Positions 8,703 through 17,154 of a stretch of 64,000 nt of DNA are shown piece after piece. The position numbers and the translations under genes are program-made. The notes below the pieces were generated by a model, which did not search any database, was not told where the DNA came from, and was given only the letters and a program-made list of their open reading frames with translations. Numbering within the stretch: position 1 is the first letter of the stretch; each line of letters begins with the position of its first letter. Origin of the DNA: Coriobacteriaceae bacterium (GTDB taxonomy: Bacteria > Actinomycetota > Coriobacteriia > Coriobacteriales > Coriobacteriaceae); NCBI GenBank assembly GCA_902399975.1, contig CABOHA010000001.1:87397-151396 (forward strand), written 5' to 3'.

Positions 8703-8796
8703 AGCCGGCAGTTGGGGACGTTCCTTTTCTGCCGGCAGTTTAGGAACGTCCCTAACTGTCACCTAGTCATTTAAGAACGTCCCCAATGGCTAGGTG
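8703..8796. repeat. Palindromic intergenic repeat copy 2 plus a partial unit
   Basis: Positions 8703-8760 duplicate the element at 7583-7645. Next to it is CTAGTCATTTAAGAACGTCC followed by CCAATGGCTAGG, a related hairpin sharing the AACGTCCC core. The second unit recurs at 58749-58780, where it supplies the end of a coding region. Confidence 0.75.
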
Positions 8797-8882
8797 GGAT
8801 TTGGGACGCACCGAGCACTGGGGTATCATGGCTTGGTTGCTATAACTTGCATTTTCGCGCCTTGTAGGAAGGGGCTGCGCCC

Positions 8883-9566
8883 ATGGCTTTTGAGCCCGCT
8901 CAACATAGCTTCATTACGCTCGAGGGCGTCGACGGCGCCGGCAAGTCCACGCAGGCGCGCCTGCTGGCCCGCGCGCTCGACCTTGCCGGCTATCAGGTTG
9001 TGAGCCTGCGCGAACCGGGCGGCACCGCCATCAGCGAAAAGATCCGCGCCCTGCTGCTCGACCCCGCCAATATGGCGATGGGCGACACCTGCGAGTTGCT
9101 GCTCTACGAGGCTGCGCGTGCCCAGCTGGTGCACGAGGTCATAGCCCCCGCCCTTGCGGCCGGCAAGGTGGTCCTGTGCGATCGCTTCTACGATTCCACG
9201 ACCTGCTACCAGGCGTTTGCCGATGGCCTCGACCGCCAGATGGTGCGCGACGCCAACAACCTGGCCGTCGCGGGAACGCACCCGGCGCTCACACTCGTCT
9301 ACCACATCACGCCCGAGCAGGCGGCGCTACGCATGGCAGCCCGTGGCGCGGCAGATCGCATGGAGGCTAAGGGCATGGCATTCCAGGAGCGTGTGTACCA
9401 GGGATTTTGTGCCATTGCTGCCGAGGAGCCAAACCGCGTAAAGCTCATCGACGCCACTACGACCGTCGAGGAAGTTTTCGAGAAGACGGTCGAGCAGGTT
9501 CGCGCGTACGGTCTCGATATCCCCCAGGATGCTGTCGCCGCCGCGCTTGCCAAGGAGGCCGAGTAA
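8883..9566 (+). CDS. tmk: Thymidylate kinase
   Basis: Tmk phosphorylates dTMP to dTDP in the cytoplasm for DNA synthesis. The 227-residue protein has the P-loop GVDGAGKST at residues 15-23, the DR-containing motif LCDRFYDST, and the substrate-binding REPGGT loop just after the first helix. The length fits the family. The start is the ATG at 8883. holB begins one base after its stop, and the ribosome site of holB (AAGGAGG) lies inside the tmk 3' end, an arrangement common in bacteria. Confidence 0.96.
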   Translation: MAFEPAQHSFITLEGVDGAGKSTQARLLARALDLAGYQVVSLREPGGTAISEKIRALLLDPANMAMGDTCELLLYEAARAQLVHEVIAPALAAGKVVLCDRFYDSTTCYQAFADGLDRQMVRDANNLAVAGTHPALTLVYHITPEQAALRMAARGAADRMEAKGMAFQERVYQGFCAIAAEEPNRVKLIDATTTVEEVFEKTVEQVRAYGLDIPQDAVAAALAKEAE

Positions 9567-9567
9567 C

Positions 9568-10695
9568 ATGGCCCCCGCTCAGGCAAGCCTGCTGGCCAAG
9601 CTCGACACCCAAGAGCGCGTGCGCGACTTTTTGACCAATGCCGTCGCCAGCGGCCGTGCATCGCACGCCTACCTGTTTTTGGGCGCCCCCGGCGCGGGCA
9701 AGCTCGATGCCGCGTGGGCGCTCGCCCAAGCCTTCCTGTGCGAGCAGGACGGCTGCGGCGCATGCGACAGTTGCGTGCGCGTCTCTCGGCATACGCATCC
9801 CGACGTGCACTATTACACGCCCGAGAGCGCCACGGGCTACCTTATTGCCCAGACCCGCGAGCTGCTCGATGACGTGCCGCTGGCACCCATTCGCGCCAAG
9901 GCCAAGGTCTACATCATCGACCGTGCCGAGCAACTGCGCGCCAACACCGCCAACGCACTGCTCAAAACACTCGAGGAGCCGCCCGAGGGCGTTATGTTTA
10001 TCTTGCTGGGCACCTCGGCAGACGTGATGTTGCCCACCATCGTGAGCCGCTGCCAGTGCGTGCCGTTTCGGCTGGTGTCGCCCGCCGTCGCCGCGCAGGC
10101 CGTGAGCCGCGCCACCGGTCAGGATATCGCGCGTTGTCGCATGGCCGTCGCCGTGGCGGGAAGCCCCACGCGTGGCATCGAGTTCCTCAAGAGCGCCGAG
10201 CGTCAGGATGCTCGCCGCCAGATGGTTCGCGCCATCGATTCGCTCATCGCCGCCGACGAGGCCGACGTGCTCAGCCGCGCCAAGTCACTCATCGTTGCCG
10301 TTAAGGCGCCGCTCGCCGAGGTCAAGTCCACGCAGGAAAAGGTGCTCGAGCAAAACGCCGACTACCTGTCGCGTGGAGCATTGAAGCAGCTTGAGGACCG
10401 CAACAAGCGCGAACTCAACGCGCGCGAGCGTTCGGGTATCATGGAAGCGCTGGCGAGCGCGCGGACGCTCATGCGCGACGTGCTGCTGACACTTCAGGAC
10501 GAGGCAGCCGACGTGGTGAACGAGGATGTGCGCGACACGATCGGTCGGCTTGCCGCCGCGACCAATGTTGCGGGTGCCACCCAGGCGCTCGAGGCGGTCG
10601 CGACCGCCGAGCGCAACATCGCCAGAAACGTTACTCCCCAGCTGGCCATCGAGGTCATGCTGTTCGATATCAGGAAGGCACTGAAATGCCGTTAG
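9568..10695 (+). CDS. holB: DNA polymerase III delta' subunit
   Basis: The delta' subunit is part of the clamp loader that places the beta sliding clamp on DNA. The 375-residue protein has a degenerate P-loop (GAPGAGKLDAA), as expected because delta' does not hydrolyse ATP, and a zinc cluster CGACDSC. A sensor-like AAA+ core follows (RAEQLRANTANALLKTLEEPP, abbreviated here to its NALLKTLEEPP part as the hallmark). The ATG at 9568 was chosen because AAGGAGG precedes it. It overlaps the next gene by ten bases. Confidence 0.93.
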   Translation: MAPAQASLLAKLDTQERVRDFLTNAVASGRASHAYLFLGAPGAGKLDAAWALAQAFLCEQDGCGACDSCVRVSRHTHPDVHYYTPESATGYLIAQTRELLDDVPLAPIRAKAKVYIIDRAEQLRANTANALLKTLEEPPEGVMFILLGTSADVMLPTIVSRCQCVPFRLVSPAVAAQAVSRATGQDIARCRMAVAVAGSPTRGIEFLKSAERQDARRQMVRAIDSLIAADEADVLSRAKSLIVAVKAPLAEVKSTQEKVLEQNADYLSRGALKQLEDRNKRELNARERSGIMEALASARTLMRDVLLTLQDEAADVVNEDVRDTIGRLAAATNVAGATQALEAVATAERNIARNVTPQLAIEVMLFDIRKALKCR

Positions 10696-12386
10696 TCGTA
10701 CCCGTTAAGTTTACCTACGCCTCGCGCGACCTGTGGTTTGACCCGCAGGACCTGGATATCCTCGAGGCCGATTATGCCATTTGCTCCACCGAGCGCGGAA
10801 CCGAGATCGGCTTGGTTACGGCCGATCCCTTCGAGGTGCCGCAAGACGAGATCGGTCAGCCGCTCAAGCCCGTGCTGCGCGTGGCGAGCGACATCGACCT
10901 GCAGCTTGCCGACGACCTGGCCATCCAGGGCGACGAGGCGATGGTCGATTTCCGCCGTCTGGTCAAAGAGCTCGATCTCGAGATGAAGCCGGTGGGCGTC
11001 GAGTACCTGTTTGGCGGCGAGAAGGCCGTGTTCTACTTTGCGGCCGAGGAGCGCGTCGATTTTCGCCAGCTCGTCAAGGATCTGTCCTCGACGCTGCACA
11101 TCCGCGTCGACATGCGCCAGATCGGCGTGCGCGACGAGACCCGCCTGGTGGGCGGCTATGCCCAGTGCGGACAGGAGCTCTGCTGTACGCGCTTTGGCGG
11201 ACAGTTTGAGCCCGTCTCGATCCGCATGGCAAAAGAGCAGGACCTACCGCTCAACTCGTCCAAGATCAGCGGCGTGTGCGGCCGCCTGATGTGCTGCCTG
11301 CGCTACGAGTTCGAGGCCTACAAGGACTTTAAGAGCCGCGCGCCCAAAAAGAAGACGCTTATCGATACGCCGCTCGGCAAGGCGCGTATTCAGGAATATG
11401 ACACGCCGCGCGAGCAGCTGGTGCTGCGCCTGGAGAACGGCAAGGTCTTTAAGGTCAACCTGGCCGATATGACGTGCTCGGAGGGCTGCAAAAAGAAGGC
11501 TGCCGAGCAGGGCTGCAATTGCCGCCCCGACTGCGTGACGCGCGATGTGCTCGAGCACATCGAGTCGCCCGAGATGCGCCTGGCGCTCATGGAGCTCGAT
11601 CGCGAGAACGGCGTCGACGTGGGCGATGGCCTGTCGAGCGCCGACCGTCTTGCTGGCACGTCGATGCCCAAGCGCCGTCGTCGCGATGCCGATTCCGATG
11701 CTCGCGCCGGTCAGGGGCAGGGCGAGGGTCGTGGCCGCGGAAAGGGCCGTGGCAATGCCGCAACGCCTGAGGCCGAGGAGGCCGCTGGCGGCCGTCGCCG
11801 CCGCAAGCGTGCGGGCTCTGCCGATGCCGGCGAGGCCGCAGCCGCCGGCAAGAACGGCGCTCGCGAGCGCGAGGTTCAACAGCCCCAGCAGCAGAATCGC
11901 GGCGGTGGCATGAATCCCACGCGCCGTCGTCGCCGTCATCTGTCGAGCGAGGAGCGCGAGGACGCCTTCCGCGCCGCAGCTGCTCGCGAGGCTGGTGCCG
12001 CTTCCAAGGGTCCCTCGGCCTCCGATGCGCCTGTCGACAAGGGCGGCAAGTCACGTGGCGAGGAGGAGCGCGCGCCGCGTCCGCGCCGTCGCCATTCCTC
12101 GGGCGCACAGCAGAAGCCTTCAGTGCCCTCCGTGGCCGATCAGGTCTCGGATGGCGAGGTCAAGGTCACGCGCCGTCGTCCCGGAGATGGCGGGGGAGCT
12201 GCTGCCAAGGCTTCGCGTGGCGCCGCTCGCGACGAGCGCGAGCCGCGCGAGGATCGCGGTGGCGAGGGCTCGGCCGACCAGGGTCAAAAGCGCCGTCGTC
12301 GTCGCCGTTCCCGCAAGCCGCGCCAGGATGGTGGCGAGGGCTCGACCCCGTCTTCGGCCGCACCACAACCGCCCGCCGGCGAATAA
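10686..12386 (+). CDS. ricT: PSP1/RicT family protein with long basic tail
   Basis: This 566-residue protein carries a PSP1 C-terminal domain as in Bacillus RicT (YaaT), a member of the Ric complex that affects RNA processing by RNase Y and development. The conserved Cys-rich core reads CGQELCCTRFGG and GVCGRLMCCLRYE (about residues 160-205), probably an Fe-S or metal site. A third Cys cluster follows (CSEGCKKKAAEQGCNCRPDC). From about residue 320 the protein is low-complexity, rich in Arg, Lys, Gly and Ala, and much longer than the Firmicute homologue; it may bind nucleic acid. The usual neighbours tmk and holB support the assignment, and the 10-bp overlap with holB suggests coupling. Confidence 0.88.
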   Translation: MPLVVPVKFTYASRDLWFDPQDLDILEADYAICSTERGTEIGLVTADPFEVPQDEIGQPLKPVLRVASDIDLQLADDLAIQGDEAMVDFRRLVKELDLEMKPVGVEYLFGGEKAVFYFAAEERVDFRQLVKDLSSTLHIRVDMRQIGVRDETRLVGGYAQCGQELCCTRFGGQFEPVSIRMAKEQDLPLNSSKISGVCGRLMCCLRYEFEAYKDFKSRAPKKKTLIDTPLGKARIQEYDTPREQLVLRLENGKVFKVNLADMTCSEGCKKKAAEQGCNCRPDCVTRDVLEHIESPEMRLALMELDRENGVDVGDGLSSADRLAGTSMPKRRRRDADSDARAGQGQGEGRGRGKGRGNAATPEAEEAAGGRRRRKRAGSADAGEAAAAGKNGAREREVQQPQQQNRGGGMNPTRRRRRHLSSEEREDAFRAAAAREAGAASKGPSASDAPVDKGGKSRGEEERAPRPRRRHSSGAQQKPSVPSVADQVSDGEVKVTRRRPGDGGGAAAKASRGAARDEREPREDRGGEGSADQGQKRRRRRRSRKPRQDGGEGSTPSSAAPQPPAGE

Positions 12387-12449
12387 CGCCCGCGAGCGGA
12401 TTTAACCCGCCTTACCCCAATCGCGTCGGGGTACCATAGCGCTGAATCA

Positions 12450-12485
12450 ACAACCCTCCCTGCGACCGAACGTAGGGAGGGTTGT
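12450..12485 (+). promoter_or_regulatory. Hairpin over the comF ribosome-binding site
   Basis: ACAACCCTCCC at 12450-12460 pairs perfectly with GGGAGGGTTGT at 12475-12485, extended by four inner pairs around an ACCGAA loop. The 3' arm contains GGGAGGG, the only Shine-Dalgarno sequence for the TTG start at 12489. The hairpin could terminate the upstream unit or hide the ribosome site. Confidence 0.6.
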
Positions 12486-12488
12486 GTC

Positions 12489-13295
12489 TTGAAGAGCCAT
12501 CTAAACAAATTGAGCCGTCTGCAGGGTGCCGGCGCCCTACCGTTTGCGGACGAATTGCTGTCGTTTGCCGAGCGGGCGGCACGCGAGGCACTCGAGGCAT
12601 TGTCGCCAACACGATGTGCCGGCTGCGAGCGCGCCGGTGCGCTTATTTGCCAAGACTGCCTGGCCGCGCTCACGCTCATCGACCCACGTCATAGCTGTAC
12701 CCGATGCGGCGCCCCGTTTGGGGATTTGCTGTGCACTGAGTGTTCGGTCGAGGGCACGTCCTCGGCAATGGCGGAGGCGCTCGACCGCTGCCTGGCGTGC
12801 TCCGTCTATGCGCATCCGCTGCCGCGCATCATTAAAGCGTACAAGGACGCGGGCGAGCGACGCCTGGCGCCGTATCTGGCGGAGCTGCTCTACGACACTG
12901 CCCTGCATGCCCAGGTCGTAGCGCCCGAACGCTTAGGAGGTGTGCTGTCCGGTGCGGATGCGGTGGTGTTTGTGCCCGCGACGGCGGCAGCGTTTCGGCG
13001 GCGTGGCTTTGATCATATGGAGGCTATTGCGCGTCCATTTTGCGAGCTGTCGGGTGTTCCCCTGCTCGATGCTCTCGTCAAGTACGGGCATGGCGACCAG
13101 CGCGAACTCGGTCGTGAGGAGCGTCGCGAGCGTGCCCAAGGCATGTACGAGACGGTTGAGGACGTGCGCGGCCGCCGTCTACTGCTTATCGATGACGTTA
13201 TCACCACGGGCGCGACCATGGCAGCAGCCTCGGCGGAGCTCAAGCGTGCCGGCGCTGCGGCAGTCGATGGCCTTGCTATCGCACGTGTTTGGTAG
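12489..13295 (+). CDS. comF: ComF family phosphoribosyltransferase-like protein
   Basis: ComFC-like proteins take part in DNA uptake and transformation, although the family is also found in non-competent species. The 268-residue product has two N-terminal Cys-x2-Cys zinc-ribbon pairs (CAGC, CQDC, CTRC, CTEC) and a C-terminal PRTase fold with the PRPP-binding motif LLIDDVITTGAT. Start is TTG at 12489, eight bases after GGGAGGG. The PD-(D/E)XK-like gene at 13306 follows after ten bases, so both are likely cotranscribed. The raiA/hpf gene lies 3 kb downstream. Confidence 0.9.
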   Translation: MKSHLNKLSRLQGAGALPFADELLSFAERAAREALEALSPTRCAGCERAGALICQDCLAALTLIDPRHSCTRCGAPFGDLLCTECSVEGTSSAMAEALDRCLACSVYAHPLPRIIKAYKDAGERRLAPYLAELLYDTALHAQVVAPERLGGVLSGADAVVFVPATAAAFRRRGFDHMEAIARPFCELSGVPLLDALVKYGHGDQRELGREERRERAQGMYETVEDVRGRRLLLIDDVITTGATMAAASAELKRAGAAAVDGLAIARVW

Positions 13296-13305
13296 GGGTG
13301 GTTTT

Positions 13306-14415
13306 GTGGCAGTGAAGATTGAGCGGCGCAACGAGCCGACAGGCGAACAGCTAGCGGCTTCCGTAATCCTAACAGGCGCTTCAGCGCTGCGCATGATGCG
13401 CGCCGAGCGCCGGCAGATGGGCTATATCAGCTGGAAGGACCTTAATCCCGATGAAGAGCGCCGTGTGCTGCGCACGTCGTCGCCCTCGACCGAGGACATT
13501 TATCTTCCCGACTTGGTGCGGATTGGGGCCGCAAGCGGCGAGGTACAAGAGGATTTGTGCTTGCTGGTAGGGTCTGCAGCACAGCGCCGCCGCATTTTTG
13601 GCGTGAGCTGGTCCGTATGCTCCGGGTTGCCTGCTGGCTCGATTCTAGAGGTGGAACCGGGGGTATACAGCCTATCTCCCGAGGCCCTTTGTGTTGCCAT
13701 CGCCCGCGAGGTCGGCTGTATCCAGGCATTTGCCCTGGCCCAGGAGCTGTGCTCTAAGATTTCACTGAGCGACCGCGGGAAGTATCTGCCTCCCTACACC
13801 TCGCCTGTTACGAATAAACTTGCAAAGGACAAGGACCAGCCAGCAGACGTGGGCTACTTTGAAGTCGAGCCGGCGCTGACGCCCGATCGCCTGGCAGATT
13901 ACCTTGCGGCATGCAAGGGGAATGTGGCCAAACAGCTGCAGCGTCTGTGTCCCTATCTTTCGGAAAACCTGCTCTCGCCCATGGAGTGCATCATGCTCGC
14001 CCTGTTTTCGCTTCCGTTTTCCTATGGCGGGTTTGCCTGCGGACCTTTTAAGACCGACTACAAGGTCGAGTTCGATGACCGTGCGCAGGCAATCTCGGGG
14101 ATGCCTCATGCAGTTTGCGATGCGTATCAAGAGGCAGCCCGGTTTGACCTGGAATACAACGGTGAGCTGGGCCATTCCTCTCGGAGGGGACGTATCCATG
14201 ATGAAAAGCGCAACACGGGCTTGATTACTATGGGAATCGAGGTCGCGACGGTCAACAACGAAATGCTCTGTGACATGGAAGCGATGGAAGCGCTCGCATG
14301 GCGCATCCACCAGCGTATGCGAAAGCGGTACCGGAATCGTGTCGATGCCCGCAGGAAGAAGCAAGAGGCGTTGCTTAACACGCTGCGGGCGTGTTTTGGG
14401 CTTAAGCCGGTCTAA
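13306..14415 (+). CDS. Protein with Vsr/DUF559-like nuclease C-terminus
   Basis: This 369-residue protein has no clear named family, and the function is inferred. The GTG at 13306 was chosen because it follows a GGGGTGG site just after comF; the frame stays open further upstream but overlaps comF. The C-terminal third contains DLEYNGELGH, then GRIHDEKRNTGLITMGIEV, which resembles the catalytic core of DUF559/Vsr-type PD-(D/E)XK endonucleases (acidic residue, Glu, His, RxxDxxR). The N-terminal part could be a DNA-recognition or AbiEi-like region. The tail is strongly basic. Cotranscription with comF hints at DNA processing or defence. Confidence 0.6.
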   Translation: MAVKIERRNEPTGEQLAASVILTGASALRMMRAERRQMGYISWKDLNPDEERRVLRTSSPSTEDIYLPDLVRIGAASGEVQEDLCLLVGSAAQRRRIFGVSWSVCSGLPAGSILEVEPGVYSLSPEALCVAIAREVGCIQAFALAQELCSKISLSDRGKYLPPYTSPVTNKLAKDKDQPADVGYFEVEPALTPDRLADYLAACKGNVAKQLQRLCPYLSENLLSPMECIMLALFSLPFSYGGFACGPFKTDYKVEFDDRAQAISGMPHAVCDAYQEAARFDLEYNGELGHSSRRGRIHDEKRNTGLITMGIEVATVNNEMLCDMEAMEALAWRIHQRMRKRYRNRVDARRKKQEALLNTLRACFGLKPV

Positions 14416-14787
14416 TTCACGTCGAAAATAGGGGGTTAATCATATGCCCTGGCCAAAATATGGCAAATATGAGTACTGTCACTAAATCAGTAACAGCAAA
14501 ATCAAGGAATTTAGGACTCGGAGGCGTCATAAAGTAAGAAGATAATAAACAAATGTAGAATAACTAAGCATCAGGTTGGCGACACTGAGCGCAAAATCTG
14601 TCCGAGAGGCCAAAAATGCCTGTTACTAAATTGGTGACAGTACTCATATTTGCCATTTTTTGGCCACGGCACCCTAAGAAGGGTGTCCCGGAACTCACCG
14701 TAGGGGAGCTCCGGGCTTCACAGGGGCACGAATAGCCCACTCCGACCTGCGAAATCTGTACTCGCGATGCGAATGACGCCCCTAACC
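14416..14787. other. Gene-free stretch with an inverted repeat pair
   Basis: No convincing coding frame is seen. Positions 14450-14496 and 14620-14667 are inverted copies of one 47-bp sequence (core CAGTACTCATATTTGCC) separated by 123 bp, so the region could form a large stem-loop or be a short MITE-like insertion. Another copy is at 73-119. Confidence 0.65.
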
Positions 14788-14816
14788 TTAAACTTTAGCT
14801 TGAACTTAGCTATAAT
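14788..14816 (+). promoter_or_regulatory. Promoter of the candidate structured RNA
   Basis: A perfect -10 box TATAAT at 14811-14816 is preceded, after 17 bp, by a weak -35 TTAAAC at 14788-14793. The predicted start near 14823 coincides with the first base of the long-range closing helix. Confidence 0.65.
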
Positions 14817-14822
14817 GCGCTA

Positions 14823-15147
14823 CGTTCCTACCAGGCTGTGGTTGCGGACGGACGAAATGCCCGCCCTAGTCCAAGACAGACGCGGTCAAAGGGATCCACG
14901 TAAGCGACCGCGTGCGCGCGGCGCGATCATGGCGCGTCCTAGATGTAAGCCGCACCGTCCGTTCTACTTTCTTTGGGGCAATACCGCCTCGCGGGCGAGC
15001 GGGCCAGTCGTGAAGGTGGCTGCGGCCTCCCGAGCAAACGCCCCGGTGCGCAAGTGTGGGGTCAAATACCAGGTCAGCTGGTGGGAACAACCTGATATTC
15101 CGCGCAACGCACGGATCGTATACGACACAGAAGGCAGGGTAGTGGAC
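14823..15147 (+). ncRNA. Candidate structured RNA, possibly raiA-type
   Basis: This 325-nt non-coding stretch follows a perfect TATAAT. GTTCCTACC at 14824-14832 can pair with GGTAGTGGAC at 15138-15147 (nine pairs, one bulge), closing the whole domain. Inside are ACGCGGTC/GACCGCGT (14880-14887 with 14906-14913) and CGGACGG/CCGTCCG (14845-14851 with 14955-14961). The raiA RNA class is known from Firmicutes and Actinobacteria near raiA and, as I recall, comFC; both genes flank this site (comF at 12489, hpf/raiA at 16491). I cannot check the covariance model, so the class is inference. An in-frame extension of the downstream gene runs through it but lacks coding character. Confidence 0.5.
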
Positions 15148-15165
15148 ATGGTGAGGGGCAGCTTG

Positions 15166-16173
15166 ATGCACGCGGCTCGGTTAGGTGCTGGGACCGCAGC
15201 GGTCATCGCCGTTTTGGGCCTGAGCGGATGCGCGTTCAACCCGCTGTCTACGTTCACGACTCCCACGATCGACCAGATCGAGTACGAGACCGTCACGCCG
15301 GCGGTGTCGGACGATGCCCTGGTCACTCCCGGAACCCTGACGGTCGCCCTCGATACTTCCGATGCGCCGCAGGCCATGCAGGACGCCGACGGCGAGCTCA
15401 CGGGGTATGCGGTTGACGCCGCCCGCGCCCTCGCAAGCCGCATGGGCCTTAAGGTCGCCTTTGTCGATGCGTCCTCGGCAGGTTCCGCGCTCGGCGACAA
15501 AAAGGCTGATATCTTTATCGGCGAGATCAACTCCACGGACGGGGACGTTAGCTCGCTCGGCACCTGCCTGTACGATGCCGCTTCCGTGTTCGGTAAAACC
15601 AGCGATGGTGGGTCGCTAAGCGTTTCCACCGATACCCTTAACACGTCTACTCTGGGTGTCCAGATGTCCTCGGCCTCGCAGGAGGCGCTTGCTAAGCAGA
15701 GCATCGCCGCCAACCAAAAGACCTACTCCAACATCAACGAGTGCTTTGAGGCGCTCGAGTCCGGCGAGGTCGACTATGTAATCTGCGACTCCACGGCCGG
15801 CGGCTATCTTGCACGCCTGATGAGCGAGATCTCCTATGTCGGTGCGCTCGAGGCGCCCTCGACGCTTGGTGTTGCAGGCCTTTCGTCCAATGACGAACTG
15901 TGTCGTGCCGTGAGCGATGCCCTCGACGGTATTACGGCCGACGGCACGCTCGAGGCGGTCCACTGCGTCTGGTACGGCACGATGCCCTACGACCTCACCA
16001 CTAAGACGGTTTCGGGCGCTAACGTGCAGCCGGGCGACTCTGAGTCCAGCGAGACCACATCCTCCGGCAGCGAGTCCTCCGATTCCAACAATGAGACCGC
16101 ATCCTCCGAAGACAAATCGTCCAGCCAGGAAGACACCATCACCGACGACGACATTAACAAGCTTAATAGCTAG
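15166..16173 (+). CDS. Solute-binding lipoprotein, amino-acid ABC transporter type
   Basis: This 335-residue protein has a lipoprotein signal ending LGLSGC, so it should be anchored at the outer face of the membrane. The body resembles family 3 solute-binding proteins: GTLTVALDTSDAPQA, then GYAVDAARALASRMG, and later VDYVICDSTAGGYLA. The C-terminus is a Ser/Glu/Asp-rich low-complexity tail. The ATG at 15166 was chosen because GAGGGG lies seven bases upstream; the ATG at 15148 is an alternative. No permease or ATPase gene is adjacent, so it may be an orphan binding protein or a sensor. A terminator follows at 16240. Confidence 0.82.
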   Translation: MHAARLGAGTAAVIAVLGLSGCAFNPLSTFTTPTIDQIEYETVTPAVSDDALVTPGTLTVALDTSDAPQAMQDADGELTGYAVDAARALASRMGLKVAFVDASSAGSALGDKKADIFIGEINSTDGDVSSLGTCLYDAASVFGKTSDGGSLSVSTDTLNTSTLGVQMSSASQEALAKQSIAANQKTYSNINECFEALESGEVDYVICDSTAGGYLARLMSEISYVGALEAPSTLGVAGLSSNDELCRAVSDALDGITADGTLEAVHCVWYGTMPYDLTTKTVSGANVQPGDSESSETTSSGSESSDSNNETASSEDKSSSQEDTITDDDINKLNS

Positions 16174-16239
16174 TTATTGCTAGGGGTGGTGTCTCCTATG
16201 CGCTAGGAGAGATGCCCCTTCACGGTTTCAACACGCACT

Positions 16240-16273
16240 GCCGGGCTTCCCCAATAGAGGAGCCCGGCTTTTT
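16240..16273 (+). terminator. Terminator after the lipoprotein gene
   Basis: GCCGGGCT(T)CC and GGAGCCCGGC form a GC-rich stem followed by five T. Confidence 0.85.
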
Positions 16274-16490
16274 CATCTCTATAAAACCAGCAGGTCAAAG
16301 CCAATTTTCGGGACCAAATACAAAGTCGCCGGCTCCCTCCTATAGCGCACTTTGCCACGGAAAAGTGCGAGACTTCGGTATGCGGTATTAAGCAATCGTT
16401 ATTCGGGTCTTTGGGAATCCGCGTGATTAAATGCACGGCAATGGGTACATAGCCAGTACAGTAAGTCCCCGAGGCAGATTGGAGCCACGT

Positions 16491-17075
16491 ATGGATATCA
16501 AGGTTTCTGGACGCAAGACGACGGTAACCGATGCTCTGCGTGCGCATGTGGATGAGAAGATCGGCGAGGCGCTCAAGGTTTTCGATATCGAGCCCATGAC
16601 AGTCGACGTCGTGCTTCGTTATGAGAAGAACCCCTCGAACCCCAACCCGGCAATCGTCGAGGTCACGGTTCGTGCCCGCGGCTCTGTGATTCGCGTTGCC
16701 GAGCACGGCGCAGATATGTATGCCGCCATCGACCTCTCCGCCGATAAGGTCACCCGCCAGCTGCGCAAGTTCAAGACCAAGGTCGTGGACAACCGCCAGG
16801 GCGGTGCCAGCGCAGCGGATGTCGCGCCGGTCGAGCGCGTCGAGGATCTGGCCGACCTGCTGCTGCCCGAGGACGACGACGACCTGCTCGTCCGCGAGAA
16901 GGTCATCGATGTCACCCCGATGACTGAGGAGCAGGCGCTGGTGCAGACCGATCTGCTGGGCCACGACTTCTACGTGTTCGAGAACGCGACGACTGGCCTC
17001 ATCAATGTGGTGTATCACCGTAAGAATGGTGGATATGGCATCATCAAGCCCCGTATCGAAACACTTGACGAGTAA
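16491..17075 (+). CDS. hpf: Long-form ribosome hibernation promoting factor
   Basis: HPF (RaiA/YfiA family) binds the 30S subunit and dimerises 70S ribosomes in stationary phase. The 194-residue length indicates the long form: an N-terminal RaiA domain (residues 1-105, MDIKVSGRKTTVTDALR) and a C-terminal dimerisation domain containing GHDFYVFENATTG and NVVYHRKNGGYGIIKP. The start is the ATG at 16491 behind TTGGAG; a longer frame from 16431 lacks a site. It is monocistronic with its own terminator, and a 217-bp leader separates it from the preceding terminator. Confidence 0.95.
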   Translation: MDIKVSGRKTTVTDALRAHVDEKIGEALKVFDIEPMTVDVVLRYEKNPSNPNPAIVEVTVRARGSVIRVAEHGADMYAAIDLSADKVTRQLRKFKTKVVDNRQGGASAADVAPVERVEDLADLLLPEDDDDLLVREKVIDVTPMTEEQALVQTDLLGHDFYVFENATTGLINVVYHRKNGGYGIIKPRIETLDE

Positions 17076-17104
17076 AATACGTTAACTTGCATGAGTTAAC
17101 GGTT

Positions 17105-17136
17105 GGCGGCCATCCCATGCGGGTGGCCGCCTTTTT
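17105..17136 (+). terminator. Terminator after hpf
   Basis: GGCGGCCATCC and GGGTGGCCGCC form a stem followed by five T. Confidence 0.88.
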
Positions 17137-17154
17137 ACGTAAGGAGTCGCTTTG

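Noticed and set aside
14823..15147. RNase P RNA or tmRNA
   Set aside because: A CACAGAAGGCAGGG string near 15125 recalls RNase P, but the conserved GAGGAAAGTCC-type core and the P4 partner are missing. No tRNA-like ends or tag frame suggest tmRNA.
14767..15165. N-terminal extension of the solute-binding lipoprotein
   Set aside because: The lipoprotein signal begins at 15166 and would be buried by the extension. The extension overlaps a good promoter and helix-rich RNA and lacks coding character.
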